A stretch of 6,011 nucleotides of DNA from Acidobacteriota bacterium (GTDB taxonomy: Bacteria; Acidobacteriota; Vicinamibacteria; Vicinamibacterales; UBA2999). Each line of letters opens with the position of its first letter. Position 1 is the stretch's first letter. The stretch lies in NCBI GenBank assembly GCA_947465275.1, contig CANIAI010000165.1, positions 1 through 6,011 on the forward strand, written 5' to 3'. Shown here piece after piece: positions 5,984 to 6,011 of this stretch. The notes beneath the pieces are model-generated. The model was not told the origin of the DNA. It searched no databases and saw only the letters and a program-made list of their open reading frames with translations. The position numbers and the translations under genes are program-made.

Positions 5984-6011
5984 AAAGGCCCGTCCACTGG
6001 ACGGGCCTTTC
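5984..6011 (+). terminator. Strong intrinsic terminator after the hydrolase-fold gene
   Basis: A perfect 12-bp stem, AAAGGCCCGTCC (5984-5995) and GGACGGGCCTTT (5999-6010), has a 3-base loop and starts 36 bases after the TGA stop. The A-run before and T-run after could let it act in both directions. The window ends one base after the stem, so the length of the T-run is unknown. Confidence 0.85.

Noticed and set aside
1..6011. CRISPR array, insertion sequence or defence system
   Set aside because: No regularly spaced direct repeats, transposase, terminal inverted repeats or defence-type domains are visible; the only tandem repeats are protein-coding.

Overview
This is a high-GC bacterial window with three genes. 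There is a long secreted repeat protein on the minus strand, cut off by the left edge. A tRNA-Leu and a two-domain alpha/beta-hydrolase-fold protein lie on the plus strand. Shine-Dalgarno sequences, a near-consensus sigma70 promoter on the tRNA, an encoded CCA end and GC-rich hairpin terminators all fit a bacterium. The composition, the Tat-exported hydrolase-like protein and the SdrD_B-type repeat protein would suit an Acidobacteriota (Vicinamibacteria-like) genome. That placement is a weak inference, because no phylogenetic marker beyond the tRNA is present.

Bases 1-3285 (minus strand) are one continuous reading frame of 1095 codons with no stop before the window edge. It encodes a signal peptide, an N-terminal beta-rich region I do not recognise, and four SdrD_B-like repeats. 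These are followed by a DUF11/DUF7507-like repeat, a CnaB/SpaA-like (prealbumin-fold) domain and a C-terminal module that begins with a GYWxTH motif. This is the architecture of a large extracellular or surface protein.

Bases 3286-3654 form the divergent intergenic region. The part next to the repeat-protein gene holds its ribosome binding site, two hairpin-forming segments and some short repeats that could be operators. The right part holds the tRNA promoter. Bases 3655-3741 are tRNA-Leu(GAG), followed directly by a hairpin terminator.

Bases 3822-5948 (plus strand) encode a 708-residue protein with a twin-arginine signal and two tandem, clearly homologous alpha/beta-hydrolase domains. In both domains the residue at the expected nucleophile position is not Ser, Asp or Cys (Gly223 and Ala551). 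The expected catalytic His is also replaced (Pro334 and Asn683). The protein therefore looks like a duplicated, exported pseudo-hydrolase, which is the most interesting feature of the window. A strong terminator hairpin closes the gene at the right edge. The three genes show no obvious shared pathway; the only link is that both proteins are predicted to leave the cytoplasm.
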